Assembly (NCBI GenBank): GCA_029891385.1
Contig: CM057235.1
Location: 7,125,001-7,189,000, forward strand
Reading direction: 5' to 3'
Source: Erythroxylum novogranatense
Taxonomy: Eukaryota; Streptophyta; Magnoliopsida; Malpighiales; Erythroxylaceae
Length of the DNA stretch: 64,000 nt
Below the pieces are notes generated by a model. That model worked only from the letters and a program-made list of their open reading frames with translations. It ran no database searches and was not told where the DNA came from. Made by a program: the position numbers and the translations under genes. Below, in pieces: positions 23,859 to 36,207 of this stretch (the first letter of the stretch is position 1; each line of letters begins with the position of its first letter).

Positions 23859-24465
23859 TCAAGTACAAAATTAGGACCATTAAACTAAAACTATAAAATA
23901 ACAAAAATATTAATGAAAATCCTACAAACTACCTTTCAAAACAAAAACACCTATATTATGAGGCTGCCTCCTAGCCATTGCTTTTTTTATGATTATTGTA
24001 GCTAGACTTTTCAGCAACTCCTTCTTCAACCTAGATCTAAACCTTTATGTCATTGTTTAGACCATAAAAATCATAAAAGTGTTTAATTTTTTAGAATGTA
24101 TAAAGATATTAATAAATTTCCATAAAAATATGTTAAAGCTCCCCACACTTAGGTACGTGTAATCAAACATGACATGATGGCAAACTAGGATTTTCTATAT
24201 TCATACAATTTATAAAAGTTTATGAATTTCTATATTCACGCAATCTATAAACAATGCCTTTATACTCTTTGTCACCTAACTCATCAGGATTGATTAATGG
24301 TTATACCTTATACACTCTTAATGAAGCTATAATATTATAGTTCATATATCTTTTACTAATACTAATTAACCTTACTTTGTATACTTCAAAAGCAAATAAA
24401 ATGTTTATAATTTTTAACCTTTTCTTAGGTAGTACATTATACGGTGAGATGTCATCTAGTTGATT
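23859..24465. repeat. Repeat X, copy 1, right part
   Basis: It starts TCAAGTACAAAATTAGGACC immediately after LTR B and matches copy 2 from about 24901. Together with 15052-15455 it makes one repeat unit split by the LTR element. Confidence 0.8.
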
Positions 24466-25480
24466 TCAAAATTGATGAACTAAATTGAAATCAACTTAAA
24501 CATTAAAACTTATAAATCTTTTCCAAAATAAATAAAATCATAATCACAACCAAACTCATAATAAATCATCTTGATTAACATACCTTAGAAATTGTTTTCC
24601 AAATTGTTCATTATTAAGCTAATTAAAATAAAATTGGAAAATTTAACTGCTAAGTCCTTCCTTACACTTAATTTGTACATTTTCCTTAAAATATAAAGAT
24701 GTATGAACAATAAAAATATGAAATAAAAACCTGTAAGAACAATAAAAAATAAAGGATGGGGTAAAGATAACTAATAGTCCCTTGATAGTAAAAGATTTCC
24801 AACCTTATCCAATGTCACTAGCATCCGTCCAATGCTAGTAAAATCTACTCTAAAGTAAGGAGTGATGCTGCCTTCATAGTCTTGAGAATTCTATCAAATA
24901 TCAAGTACAAAATTTGGACCATTAAACTAAAACTATAAAAATAACTAAAATATTAATAAAGATCCTACAAACTACCCTTCAAAACAAAAACACCTATATT
25001 GTTGGGTTGCCTCCTAACCATTGCTTCTTTATGATTATTGTAGCCAGACTTTTGAGCAACTCCTTCAACCTAGATCTAAACCTTTATGTCATTGTTTAGA
25101 CCATAAAAATCATAAAAGGGTTTAATTGTTTAGAATGTCTAAAGAAAGTAATAAATTTTCGTAAAAATATGTTAAAGCTCCCTATGCTTAGGTACGTGTA
25201 ATCAAACATGGCATGATGACAAACTAGGATTTTCTATATTCATGTAGTTTACTAGTTTATAAAAGTTTAGGAATTTCTCTATTCATGCAATCTATAAACA
25301 ATGCCTTTATACTCTTTGTCGCCTAACTCATCATGATTGATTAATGATTATACCTCAGATATTATAGTTCATATATGTTTTACTATACTAATTAACCTTA
25401 CTTTGTATACTTCAAAAGCAATTTTAATCTTTATAATTTTTAACCTTTTTCTTAAGTAGTACGTTATATAGTGAGATGTT
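24466..25480. repeat. Repeat X, copy 2 (uninterrupted, about 1.0 kb)
   Basis: A full copy directly after copy 1, so X is a tandem pair with a period of about 1.04 kb once the LTR element is removed. It shows the site without insertion: ...CAAATATCAAGTACAAAATT around 24895. The sequence is AT-rich and codes for nothing I recognise. Confidence 0.8.
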
Positions 25481-26163
25481 CCCCCCTCCTCCTAAAGGCA
25501 TAACTATTAGGCATTGAATTGATGCCTAAAATAATAATAATTATTAATCAACCATACAAAAAATGTATTAATCATGATTATGTTTGATGGTTATAATTCT
25601 CCCTTTTAGTTTTCCTTCTTGCACTTTTGACTTCATTATTTAGTTTTATATTTTTAGAAGATTTTTTATTTATTTCGTGACATTTTTTAAAGGAAGGGAG
25701 GAGCTGTGGCTCCGTTTGTAAATGTAGTTTACTCCATCCTTTTACATGAATGATAGATCTAGCGTGTATATTTTTAACCTAGTGTTGATGTTTAAGCTAT
25801 GTTTTAATATATAATTTGCATTCATTAATGTAGTGATATATTGTATGATAAGATTAATGCATTACTATTTTAATCATATTTTAATATTTAAAATTGTGAA
25901 AAATGTTTTCGTCGTATAACTAGAATGAAGTTGATAATTTTTCAATTAAGTCCTCTTTTTATTAACATTTTTTCAACTTAGTCATTTTGCTATTAATAAC
26001 TTTTTAGTTAAACCCTTCAAGTACACAAAATTTAACACACTTCACAATGTGGATTTACAATTCTATATGCATTATTATATTGGTCGAAAATATAGAGGGG
26101 GCAATTAGCTGAATGACATGTTATCATCATGGTGATGTGGCACGTCCATGCATATTGACATTT
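25481..26163. other. Unclassified AT-rich sequence
   Basis: No coding frame, LTR border or RNA gene recognised between repeat X and the segmental duplication. Confidence 0.5.
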
Positions 26164-26544
26164 CATTAAGTATATATATTAAGAGCGACCGGATGGACGA
26201 CCACGGAATAGATCCCTATCGTCCATTTAATCCAACGGCTTACATTCTTTCTTCTTCTTTCTTTCTGTTTATTGAATGTTGTGTCTTCACGTGATATACA
26301 CGCAATCTTCTAACCCAAATATTTTGTCATTTTGTCAGGCGCGCTCTCTCTCTTTTTTTTTCTTCTCCGCCCTTGTCTTCCTCTTTTTCTGTTTGTTGAA
26401 TGTTGTGTCTTCGCGCGATATGCACGCAATCTTCTGACGCAATCTTTTGATGCAATAGTTTGTCAGGCGGCCGCGCTTGTGACTACTTAAAGAGCGAAAA
26501 TAGATCCATGTTGTGACTATTTAAAGAGCGAAAATAGATCCATG
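26164..26544. repeat. Segmental duplication, copy 1, left block
   Basis: Matches 39243-39590 closely, from ATTAAGTATATATA through AGCGACCGGATGGACGACCA to GAGCGAAAATAGATCCATG. A 32-bp stretch around GACTACTTAAAGAGCG is tandemly doubled at its end (about 26480-26544). No coding region identified. Confidence 0.85.
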
Positions 26545-29500
26545 AAATGTCAATTTTGCCCCTAAGACCTTCAAATTCTGAATGGAAGTTCGGATTAGAG
26601 TGCAGTTTTTGGGTTAGGAACATCTAAAAGTATTTTAGGCATAACTTTTGCTCTGGTAATCGAAATAAGGTGATTCTTGTTTTGAACTAAACTAGAGACA
26701 TAAGGTTAAAATTTTTATGAATACATCGAGTGTCAATTTTGTGGTTAAGAATGTTAATTTCTGGATGGAAATAACATGCTGGAAAATGTGTTAGAACATG
26801 AACATACCCGAAATATTTTGAGCATAACTTTTGATGTAGTGCTCCGAATTGGATTATTCTTGTGGCATTATGAAATTAAGACATAGAGGAACATTTCTCT
26901 ATAAGGAAGTTTTGACAAATTCCTTCAACTTGATAGTGCGAATCAAACTCGCAAGTGAGAATAACTTAAAGGAAAGTGTAGGGGAAATTTTGGAATTAAG
27001 CTAAAGAGTAAGGGTAATTTGGTCAATTACCCCTCATTTTAATTGACATGGCAGACTATAAACCCTTTGGCTGTCGTTGGAGTAGAAAAAGCTAGAAGGT
27101 TTGAGAAGAAAAGAAGAAAATAAGAAGAAAGGAGAGTAGAGCTTCAGTGATGGTGATGGAGAAGAGAAAAAGTAAGGGTTTTACAGTGAATTTTATTTTT
27201 ATGAGAAATTTGTGAATTTTTTATATTAAATTAAGGTTGATTAAATTAATCAAAGTGAGTCGAGAAATTTTCCGAACATAGTTCAGTATTTTGAGAAATT
27301 CAGGATCTGTAGAGATCCGATTGAAGTGATTCTTGAGGCGAAATAAAATTAAGACATGGGGCTACAAATCATATGAAGAAATGAAATGTCAATTTTGCCC
27401 TTAAGACCTTCAAATTTGGAATGGAAGTTCGAATTAGAGTGCAGTTTTTGGGTTAGGAATATTTGAAAGTATTTTGGGCATAACTTTTGCTCTGGTAATC
27501 GAAATAAGGTGATTCTTATTTTGAATTAAACTAGAGACATAAGGCTTCAATTTTTATGAAGATGTCGAGTGTCAATTTTGTGGTTAAGAATGTTAATTTT
27601 TGGATGGAAATAACGTGCTGGAAAATGGGTTAGAACATGAACATACCCGAAATGTTTTGAGCATAACTTTTGATGCAGTGCTCCGAATTGGATGATTCTT
27701 GTGGCATTATGAAATGAAGACATAGAGGAACATTTCTCTAGAAGGAAGTTTTGACAAATTCCTTCAACTTGATAGTGCGAATCAAACCCGCAAGTGAGAA
27801 TAACTTAAAGGAAAGTGTAGGGGCAATTTGGAATTAAGCTAAAGAGTAAGGGTAATTTGGTCAATTACCCCTCGTTTTAATTGACATGGCAGACTATAAA
27901 CCCTTTGGCTGTCGTTGGAGTAGAAAAAGCTAGAAGGTTTGAGAAGAAAAGAAGAAAATAAGAAGAAAGGAGAGTAGAGCTTCGGTGATGGCGATGGAGA
28001 AGAGAAAAGTAAGGGTTTTTGAAAAAAAAATTTGGGTTCTAGCTTAAGTTTTGCTTGGTTTCAAAGGAAAAAGGTGGAAAAAACTTGAAAGCTTCCCACG
28101 GGGCTTGATAAATCCAAAATTTGAAGGAGAAAGAGGTAAGGAAAAAATTTGAGCTTTGAGTTTTTAGTGATTTTTTTGTTTAGAAATATGGAAAAGGTGG
28201 TGGGTTTGTTAATTCCATGATTTATTTTGAAAGTTTTAATGATTAAGTGAATTAATTTTGGTAAATTGTGACTTAGGTTTATGTTAAATTTTATGTTTGA
28301 GGATTTTATGAATTATTGGCTTAGAATTATAGAGAATATGATGGATTGATGAATTATGATATCAAATTTTAAGGATTATGAGATTTATGATATTGAATTT
28401 GGATAAGTTGGTTTAGGTCAAATTGTGGAAATTGAGAATTTTGAAAATTGGAGATTTAGATAGCTTGAATATGTGAGGAATTGATGTTTCCTAAGCTTGA
28501 TTTGAGTAATTATGATATTTATGATATTTATTTTGGATAATTATGGTATAGGGAATTTTAAAGTTGAGGAAAGAAGAAGGAATTTGGAGATTTGATGCTT
28601 TGGACAAAGTATTAGCATGGATATGAGGTGGGTAGTACGTTTATTTATTGAATTTTAAGCATAAGCATGTGATTTGAAAAATCAAGAAGAAAAGCTTTGA
28701 AAAATTATTGTTTAGGTAAATGTTTGAAAGATTATGATTTCAAAGGATTAAATTCCTTATTTTATAAATGATTTTAAGAAATTACAAGATTGAAGAAATT
28801 TATGGTTTTGAATTATTAGATAAATTTGAAAAGTGGGCATTTTGAATATGTATATGTTTGAGTTATGTTTTAAAGAAATACATTGCATTTATGATTTAGA
28901 TTGATCGTGATCAAATTGATGAATTTGGATTGAATGTGGATTGCTATATGATTTCATGCTTGGATATGTGGTTGAGATATGAAAATATGAAAATCAAGAT
29001 TTTTGAAAAGTGCGTTCGGGCAATTTGCATTTCCTTTTAAACTTATGTGTTATGTGGGTTTGGTTAGGTCCTTGTGAGTCGATTACCTTTGTCTCTATTT
29101 GTTTAAAGCCTTCTCCGGCTGCCCGCTAGTGGCATAGGAGCTCGTTCGGACTCCTTCACGGCTACTAACTGGACCGCTTATGCGGGAAAATGTAATACGA
29201 TTACATTCACTGTTGCATGGATTGCCATTCTGTGAGAATGTGTAATCGTTCTGTTTGGACCGAACCAGACCATTTGATGTGTTTTGTGTGTTTCGTTCTG
29301 TTTATAAGTGCATTGCATTGCATCATCTCAAAAACAAAATGTGAAAATTTTGAGAAATAACTTATGGTGGTTTTCCAACTAAAGAGTGATTGCATTTGTT
29401 TTGGCAATATTTTGAAAAGTGTGAAAAATAAGAAATTTGCCAAATTTCTAATGTGAAATTTCGGAAATAAATGGTAAACTTTTTTCTAGATATGATTTCG

Positions 29501-30657
29501 CTTATTTTTCAATATATAAACATATTATCTACGAGCTATTTTAGCTCACCCCCCTTTCATCCCCATCTCCAGGTATTCGAGTGGGAGATCGGATGAAAGA
29601 CTGTCACGACACCAGTTCGATTTGTTTATGTTTTTGTATCTTAAGTAGTTTAGATCTTTGTATAAGTTTGTAAATGGCTTGAAAAGCCTTTAAGGATTTG
29701 TAAGAAATTAAATTATGATGTGTATGAAATTATTGAAATTGTATAAGAAATTGTGTTATGGAAATGGATTTATATGCGGTTCATGGATTATGGGATTTGC
29801 TTATGAATAGAATTTGGGTTATGTTTGGATATGAATTATGAAAAGATATGAATGTGACTTGAATATGATTGATTTCTAATTATGATTTGTATATTGACTT
29901 GAAGAATTCATAGTCTTTGGATATGTAGAATGTGTTTTGAATATGGATTGAAGACTGAAATGAGTTGGACATGAATAACAATTTGAAGCAGTTTAGAAAT
30001 AGGTTTGTGTTTATCTGCTGAGATCCCGGACGAAGGGTCCGGTGGATTTTGATGAGTGTGTAATTGATTGGAATTTTAGAAGTGTATTTTGAACCTTTGC
30101 AGGTTTTGGGTTAGGTCAAAGATAGTCGTTATGCTGCCGAATTTTCGATAAAATTGGGATAAAAATGAGGTTTTGGACTTATTTGCAAGTATATAAGAGT
30201 CTAATAAATTTGAGATTTGTATATGGATGAATTTCCAAAAGTGGGAATTATTTGTATTTGATTGGCATGAGTTTGAATATGATGGTTATAAGAAAAAGAA
30301 AAGAAAGAAAGAAAAAAAAATTTACAACGTATATGGATAGTCTAGATTTCCAGCGTGATTGTTTTTCTTCGATAATTGTTCTCGGATGTCGGATATGATT
30401 CAGTTCAATTACTCCATTTGTATGTTTTCAATTCGATTGATTAATTCGTTTATCCACTTTGCTTCGCTTTACCTTCGATTAGTGTTCGTTTTCGCTTCGC
30501 TATCTGTGCATGCATCCGTTCTTTCAAATTCTGTTATTCGATTTACTTTCGCTTTGCTTCTGCTTTCGCTTTGTTTGCCGTTATCGAATTCAATCCAATG
30601 TGAATTCGCCTTGTTCTTTGTATCCGTGGGATCTGGTTCCCGGATCGGGTCCCAACA
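26545..30657 (+). mobile_element. Truncated solo LTR D (plus sense), with an internal partial duplication
   Basis: The right end ...CGGATCGGGTCCCAACA at 30657 equals the end of the LTR at 31871-36191. The left end lacks the LTR start and begins mid-LTR at AAATGTCAATTTTG, joined to the duplication block through shared CCATG-type bases. About 640 bp (26545-27183) are repeated at 27387-28016, so the left part is a partial tandem copy. It has TATAAA at 29515-29520 and a hairpin at 29533-29547. No primer site or internal region follows. Non-coding. Confidence 0.8.
29515..29547 (+). promoter_or_regulatory. LTR D core-promoter block (TATAAA plus hairpin)
   Basis: TATAAA at 29515-29520, 12 nt, then GAGCT-atttt-AGCTC (29533-29547) and ACCCCCCTTTCATCC. 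Same spacing as the block at 35255-35286. Confidence 0.5.
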
Positions 30658-31870
30658 GCAACTACTTGTGATGCAATAGGAAGATTGTAAATGCGTTGAC
30701 CAAGATTTTCTTGTAGTCATAAAGTTTTAGAAGACGTAGTGCAGATTTGAATAATATAGTAACTGCACATATCGGTTCGTGCTATTTTTCAAGAATGTGA
30801 CATATCGCTCTGTAAAGTTTTATGTGTCTTACTTTCGCTTGCTCTAACTTTTTCTGCTTTATGTCTTACTTCAGTCTGCTTTTTACTTTTCAATATCTAA
30901 CTTTGATCGTTTCACTTCTATCGTCTCGCTTCTTAATTGGGAGGTGATTTGCTTTTTCTATCGTCTCGCTTCTTAATTCGGAGGTGATTTGCTTTAAATG
31001 CGCTTTTCACCTGCTCTCGCTTTTGGATAACTTTCGCCAGATGAAACATCATATGAAGCAGATTATCATGTTGCCATTTCAAGAATTGTAATATTAGATA
31101 GCATAATATGGTAATCGCATATATCGCCGTCGTGCTATTTTTCAACGTCTTTATTTCATCGTCTTACTTCGACATCGTCTTACTTTCACTTTGTCTAACT
31201 TTTATCGTGCTACTTTGGTTGGGTTACTTAGTCGACTTTTCAACTCAAATCTGCTTTTCTACTTTAAATACATTTTTTAGCTTGTATACATTTTTGCTTT
31301 AAATGCCTTTTCGACTTTCGTCATTTTTCTTCTTTCATCTGGTTTTCAATGTCTTACTTTGATCGTTTCCCTTCTTTGAAAGTTAAGATTAAGAGTAAAG
31401 ACGAAGTGAAAGTGAGATGATAACAATCGATCTTTCTTGTACTCATTCATAGTAACACTTTGAAGTCTCTTTGTCTATAAGATACCTCTTTAGGTTGTAT
31501 ACAGATGGCCTACAGCTTTGTAAAGTTTTTGAAGACGTAGTGCAGATTTGGATATAAACGGAGTTGAAAAAGTAGACGAAGTTAACAATACAGACGGAGA
31601 ATACAAAAGTCAGACGAAGACATAAAGATGCGAAAAGCGAAGCGATTTAAGCATAAAAGGCGAATCGAAAAGCGATTTGAAGTTTAATTTCCTTGTGAGA
31701 GAAGTAACGAGCTGTGACGAACTACATCAAATTTGCTATAAAACATAATGGACACTGGAGTAGGAAACTCGAATGCTTAATAGAATTGATCCTGTTATTA
31801 GGAATATAATGAAGTGACGCCGCACTTCAGGATTTCTGTACTTCCATATTCATCTAAATTGAACTTGAAC
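30658..31870. repeat. Segmental duplication, copy 1, middle block
   Basis: Matches about 40677-42191, for example TGATGCAATAGGAAGATTGT, the TTTCACTTCTATCGTCTCGC stretch, and the final CTAAATTGAACTTGAAC. No protein recognised. It is bounded by two LTR insertions that copy 2 lacks. Confidence 0.85.
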
Positions 31871-32520
31871 TGTTGGACCCCGAACCTTGAGTGACAATTT
31901 GACTATGATCAAGTGGATGAGTTGATTGAAATTAAGTTGAAGATCATGAAATAAAGAGAGAAAGTATGAAAATATAAAAAAATTGTGTAATAGTTGACTT
32001 TCTGGCTTTTGAAGGTTGACTTTTGATTGAGGCAAAATTTGATAAAATGGTCTTCTGGAAACTTGTAGGTTATGTTAAGAGATTTTTGTGGACATAAAGT
32101 TTGTAATTTTTCGATATCGGGAGTGAAAGTTATGATCAGTCAAAGTTTATGTTTGATCGAGTTTGACTTTTATTATGGTTAAAACTTTGACTGAGAAATT
32201 AACCTAGTTAGAGGTTATTTGAGCTTTGATGTTTTTCATGAAAATTGAAGGATTTGTTTTGATCTTTATTTCGATATAAAGTATGCAATTTTTCGATCTC
32301 GGAATATTAAGTATGATTTTTACAAGTTTGTATAGAGGATAGTATCTTTGATGGAAAATGGACTCCGTAGGAGTTGAATTGAGTTTTATGTTCTTCTTGG
32401 AAGATTTAGAGCTTCTCTCAAGTTTTCTATAGAGACTAAGTTTGTCAAAATCGGAGTTCGGGAGTAAAAGTTATGAATTTCGGAAGTTTTTGATTTTTAA
32501 GTGAAAAAAAAAAGTTTTAA

Positions 32521-32700
32521 GCGCCTCTATTGGGCGGCGGCTCATCTAGCGAGGCGGACGCCCGTATCTTCCCTCGCTAGGCGACGCCTCGCCTAGCTAG
32601 GCGGGCGCTGCGCTCGCCCTCGCGAGGGCAAGGCTCGCCCTCGCTAGGGCGACGCCTCGCCTCGCGGAGGCGCCTCGCCCTCATGAGTTAGGCGTCCGTC
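32521..32700. repeat. GC-rich inverted-repeat block in LTR C
   Basis: Dense short direct and inverted repeats of CTAGCGAGG/CCTCGCTAGG and GAGGCG/CGCCTC type, in sharp contrast to the AT-rich flanks. It sits in the same slot as the arrays of LTR1, LTR2, A and B, with the marker GAATCAACTCAATCGGA on the minus strand at about 32794-32810. Confidence 0.85.
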
Positions 32701-35254
32701 TGCTCAACGCCGTTTGCTTCTTAAATTTTTTGATTTCTTTGTTTTCAATCAGACCTTTGCTCACTATTTTGCCTATATCTTTTCCGTCCGACATCCGATT
32801 GAGTTGATTCTTTTTGCGTTGGATTCCTAAGACAATGAATTTCATTTATAAGAAATTTGTGAACTTTTGAGATTAAATTAATGGTGATTAATTTAATCAA
32901 AGTGAGTCGGGAAATTTTCCGAGCATGATTCAGTGTTTTGTGAAATTCGGGATCTGTAGAGATCCAATTGAAGCGATTCTTGAGGCGAAATAAAGATAAG
33001 ACAAGGGGCTACAAATCATATGAAGACATGAAATGTCAATTTTGCCCTTAGGACTGTTAATTTTTGAATTTAAGTTCGGATTGGGGTGTAATTTTTGGAT
33101 TGGGAACACCTGTGAGTAATTTGAGCATAACTTTTGATCTGGAAATCGAAATGAGGAGATTCTTGTTTTGAATTAAACTAGAGACATAAGGCTACAATTG
33201 TTATGAAGACATCGAGTTTCAATTCTGGGATTAAGAATGTGAAATTTTGGACTGAAATAATCGTACATAGGAAATGTGTTAGAATATGGATATTCCCGAA
33301 CTGTTTTGCGCATAACTTTTGAAGTAGTGATCGGAATTGAGCGCGGTCAGTGGCGTTGGATTCGTATGAGTGAGAGGAACATTTCTCGAGAAGGAAGTTT
33401 TAGCAAATTCCTTCAATTTAATAGTGCGAATCAGACCTGCAAATGAGCATGACATAAAGTAATAATGGAGGGGCAAAATGGTCATTTGACCATCATTTAA
33501 TGAAACACTTGATGAGTTGTCGTTTTTGGCTATTAAAAGCCACGGAAGTGGCTGGAGAAGTCTGGAAAATGTTAGAAGAAAGAAGAAGAAATAAGAAGAG
33601 AGAGTTTCGGGTGATGGAGAAAAGATGAGAGAGAAAGTTATTTTTGATTTTTCTACTTGTTTTCTTAAGGATTTTGGGATGGTTCCAAGAGAGAAAAAGG
33701 TAAAGGAGCATAAGAGCTTCCTAAGGAACCAAAAAAATTCGAATTTGGAAGAGAAAGAGGTAAGAGAAATTGTTCTACTTTGAGATTTTGATTAATTTTC
33801 GGTTTAGAATTATGACATATGAGATGGGTTTATGGATTGTGGAATTAATTTTGATGTATATGCTTTAGGTTGGGTTTAATTTTGGATGAAAAATTGAGTA
33901 AGGTTTAGGCTTAATTTTATGATTGAGAATTTTGAGATATTTTGGTGTAGAATTATAGGAAATAAGATGAATTGACGATATATGAAATCAATTTTGAAGA
34001 ACTTGTATTTTGTGGTATTGAATTTGGATAAATTGATTTAGGCCAATTTTAAGATTTGGGGATTTTTGAAATTGAGGATTTAGATGTCTTGGAATTAATG
34101 TGAATTGAGGAATTGTGAGATTAATTTTGAAGAAATTATGTTTTATGAGATTGAATTAAGTGTCTTGGATTAGGCCAATTTTGAAAATTGGGGATTTTCA
34201 AAATTGGAGATTGAAATAGCTTGGAAGTATGATAATTATGAATTTCCGATAGTTAATTTTGAGACTTATGCAAATTTATGATGTGAATTTGGGTTATTAT
34301 GGTTTAGGTCGATTTAAGTGAAAGAAGGAAAGAAGCAAGGATCAAATTGAAGCTCGGGATAAACTTCTAGCGTCATTTCGAGGTGGGTAGCATATTTATA
34401 TTTTGATTTGTGAGCAATATGTAATTTTTGAAAAATTAAAGAAAGCAAAATTTTGAATTTTTGATACATTATTGTTTTAGTAAGTGTTTGAAAAGAAAGG
34501 TTGGTTAATGTTTGAAATTGTGATTTCCAAAGGATTTCTGAAAAATTATTACAAGCTGAATTATGTTTGAAAAGAAAAATAGAAATTTCTGAAAGTTCAT
34601 TTTGTTATGTATGCATTGCTAAATTATGTGAAGTGCTGAAGTTATTGATTGATTGATTGAGTGATTTGCTGGTATGTATTATGTGAATATATGATAAATC
34701 AAAAATTTGGAAAGTGCCTTCGGGCAATTTGAATTTCCGTTTTCGATATGTGTTATGTGGGTTTGGTAGGTCCCTTGGTGAGTCAGCGCTGTCTCTATGT
34801 GTATAGCCTTCTCCAGGCTGCCCGCTAGTGTACGGACTCGTTCGGACTCCTTCACGGCTACTTTGGACCGCAATGCGGGAAAGTGTAATGCGTTCTGATA
34901 GCGATCTGTCGATGCGTTACTGCTTGGACCTAGCAGCACCATTCGATATGTTATGTGTTTTGCTTTGTTTACGTGTTACGCATTCTTGTTTTAAAGTGAG
35001 AAATGAAAATTGAAATTATGTTGCATTCATATTTATGAAGAATTAGAAATTTTGAAAAATGAGAAAATGAGATTTTTATGAGAAGTTTGGGAAAATTGGA
35101 AAGAGTTTGAGAGAAATATTTGGAAGTTGAAAAGTTTGAAAATATGAAAAGTGTTTGAGAAATTGTTTGAAAAATTATAAAGTTTGAAAAACTAGCCCTT
35201 TTGGCAAAAGCTTGTGAAAAATGATTTCCGCTTATTTATCGATTTATAAATGTG

Positions 35255-35286
35255 TTATCCACGAGCTTTCGAGCTCACCCCTCTTT
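35255..35286 (+). promoter_or_regulatory. LTR C core-promoter block (TATAAA plus hairpin)
   Basis: TATAAA at 35255-35260, 12 nt, then GAGCT-ttcg-AGCTC (35273-35286) and ACCCCTCTTTCATCC. The loop TTCG would make a stable tetraloop-like RNA hairpin. The promoter role is inferred. Confidence 0.5.
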
Positions 35287-36195
35287 CATCCCTATCTCCG
35301 TGTTTGAGCGGAGATCGGATTAAAGAATGTGAAGACGTCGGTTTACATTTGAATATGTTAGATTTTGAATATTTGGAATTTGTATATGAAATTGTGTATG
35401 ATGTTTGGAATATATATTTATGTTTGATTATGGGAATGAGTTTGATTGATGAGACTAGTGTATTGAGTTACAATTTAAGCGGTTTAGAAATAGGTTTGTG
35501 TTTATCTGCTTTGAGATCCGGACGGAGGGTCCGGTTGATTTTGATTTGTGTATGATTGTTTGAGTTTTTAGAAGTGTATTTTGAACCCTTGCAGTTTGGG
35601 TTAGGATAAAAGCGTAGTTATCTTTGCAAATTTCGATAAAATCGGGTTAAAATGTAATTTGAGATTTGTATGGATGAATAAGAATTTGTATGATTGTTGA
35701 GTTTGGGTTTAAGAATGAATTTTCCTATGGAAATTATATAGATGTGATTGATGTAAGAAATGAGAATAAGAAAAAAATTATATCGATTTTGGAACGTCTT
35801 AGAATTCCCAACGCGATTACATTTCTGTTCTTTGCTTATGCGGATGTCGGAAAGTGTTTGATTTACATTAATTTGTTTGCTTACTTTGTTTTCTATCCGT
35901 ATTCGATTTGCATTCGATTCGATCCGCTTTAAACATTCGTTCCGCTTTGTGATTCAGTATTCGATTATTTAACTTCGCTATATTGATTGAATCCAACATT
36001 TATTCGATTAGTTCTTGCTTAACTTGCATTTGCTTCCGCTTCGCTACTTTCGGTTTGTTAAACTTCGCATTTTGTTTTCGATTCGACATTTCCGTTTTTC
36101 GTTCCGTTTTGCTCCGTGTTTGTTTCAGTATTCGCTTGGCTTCTGCTTTGTTGTTTCGGTTGGGATCCGGTTCCCGGATCGGGTCCCAACATTTA

Positions 36196-36207
36196 TGGTA
36201 TCAGAGC
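36196..36207 (+). other. Primer binding site for initiator tRNA-Met, element C
   Basis: TGGTATCAGAGC, perfect 12-nt match, 4 nt after the LTR end at 36191. It fixes element C as plus-sense. Confidence 0.9.

Noticed and set aside
30359..30679. 106-codon open frame at the end of LTR D
   Set aside because: It crosses the LTR border at 30657, has no recognisable domain, and its composition follows the local TTCGCTTT-type sequence.
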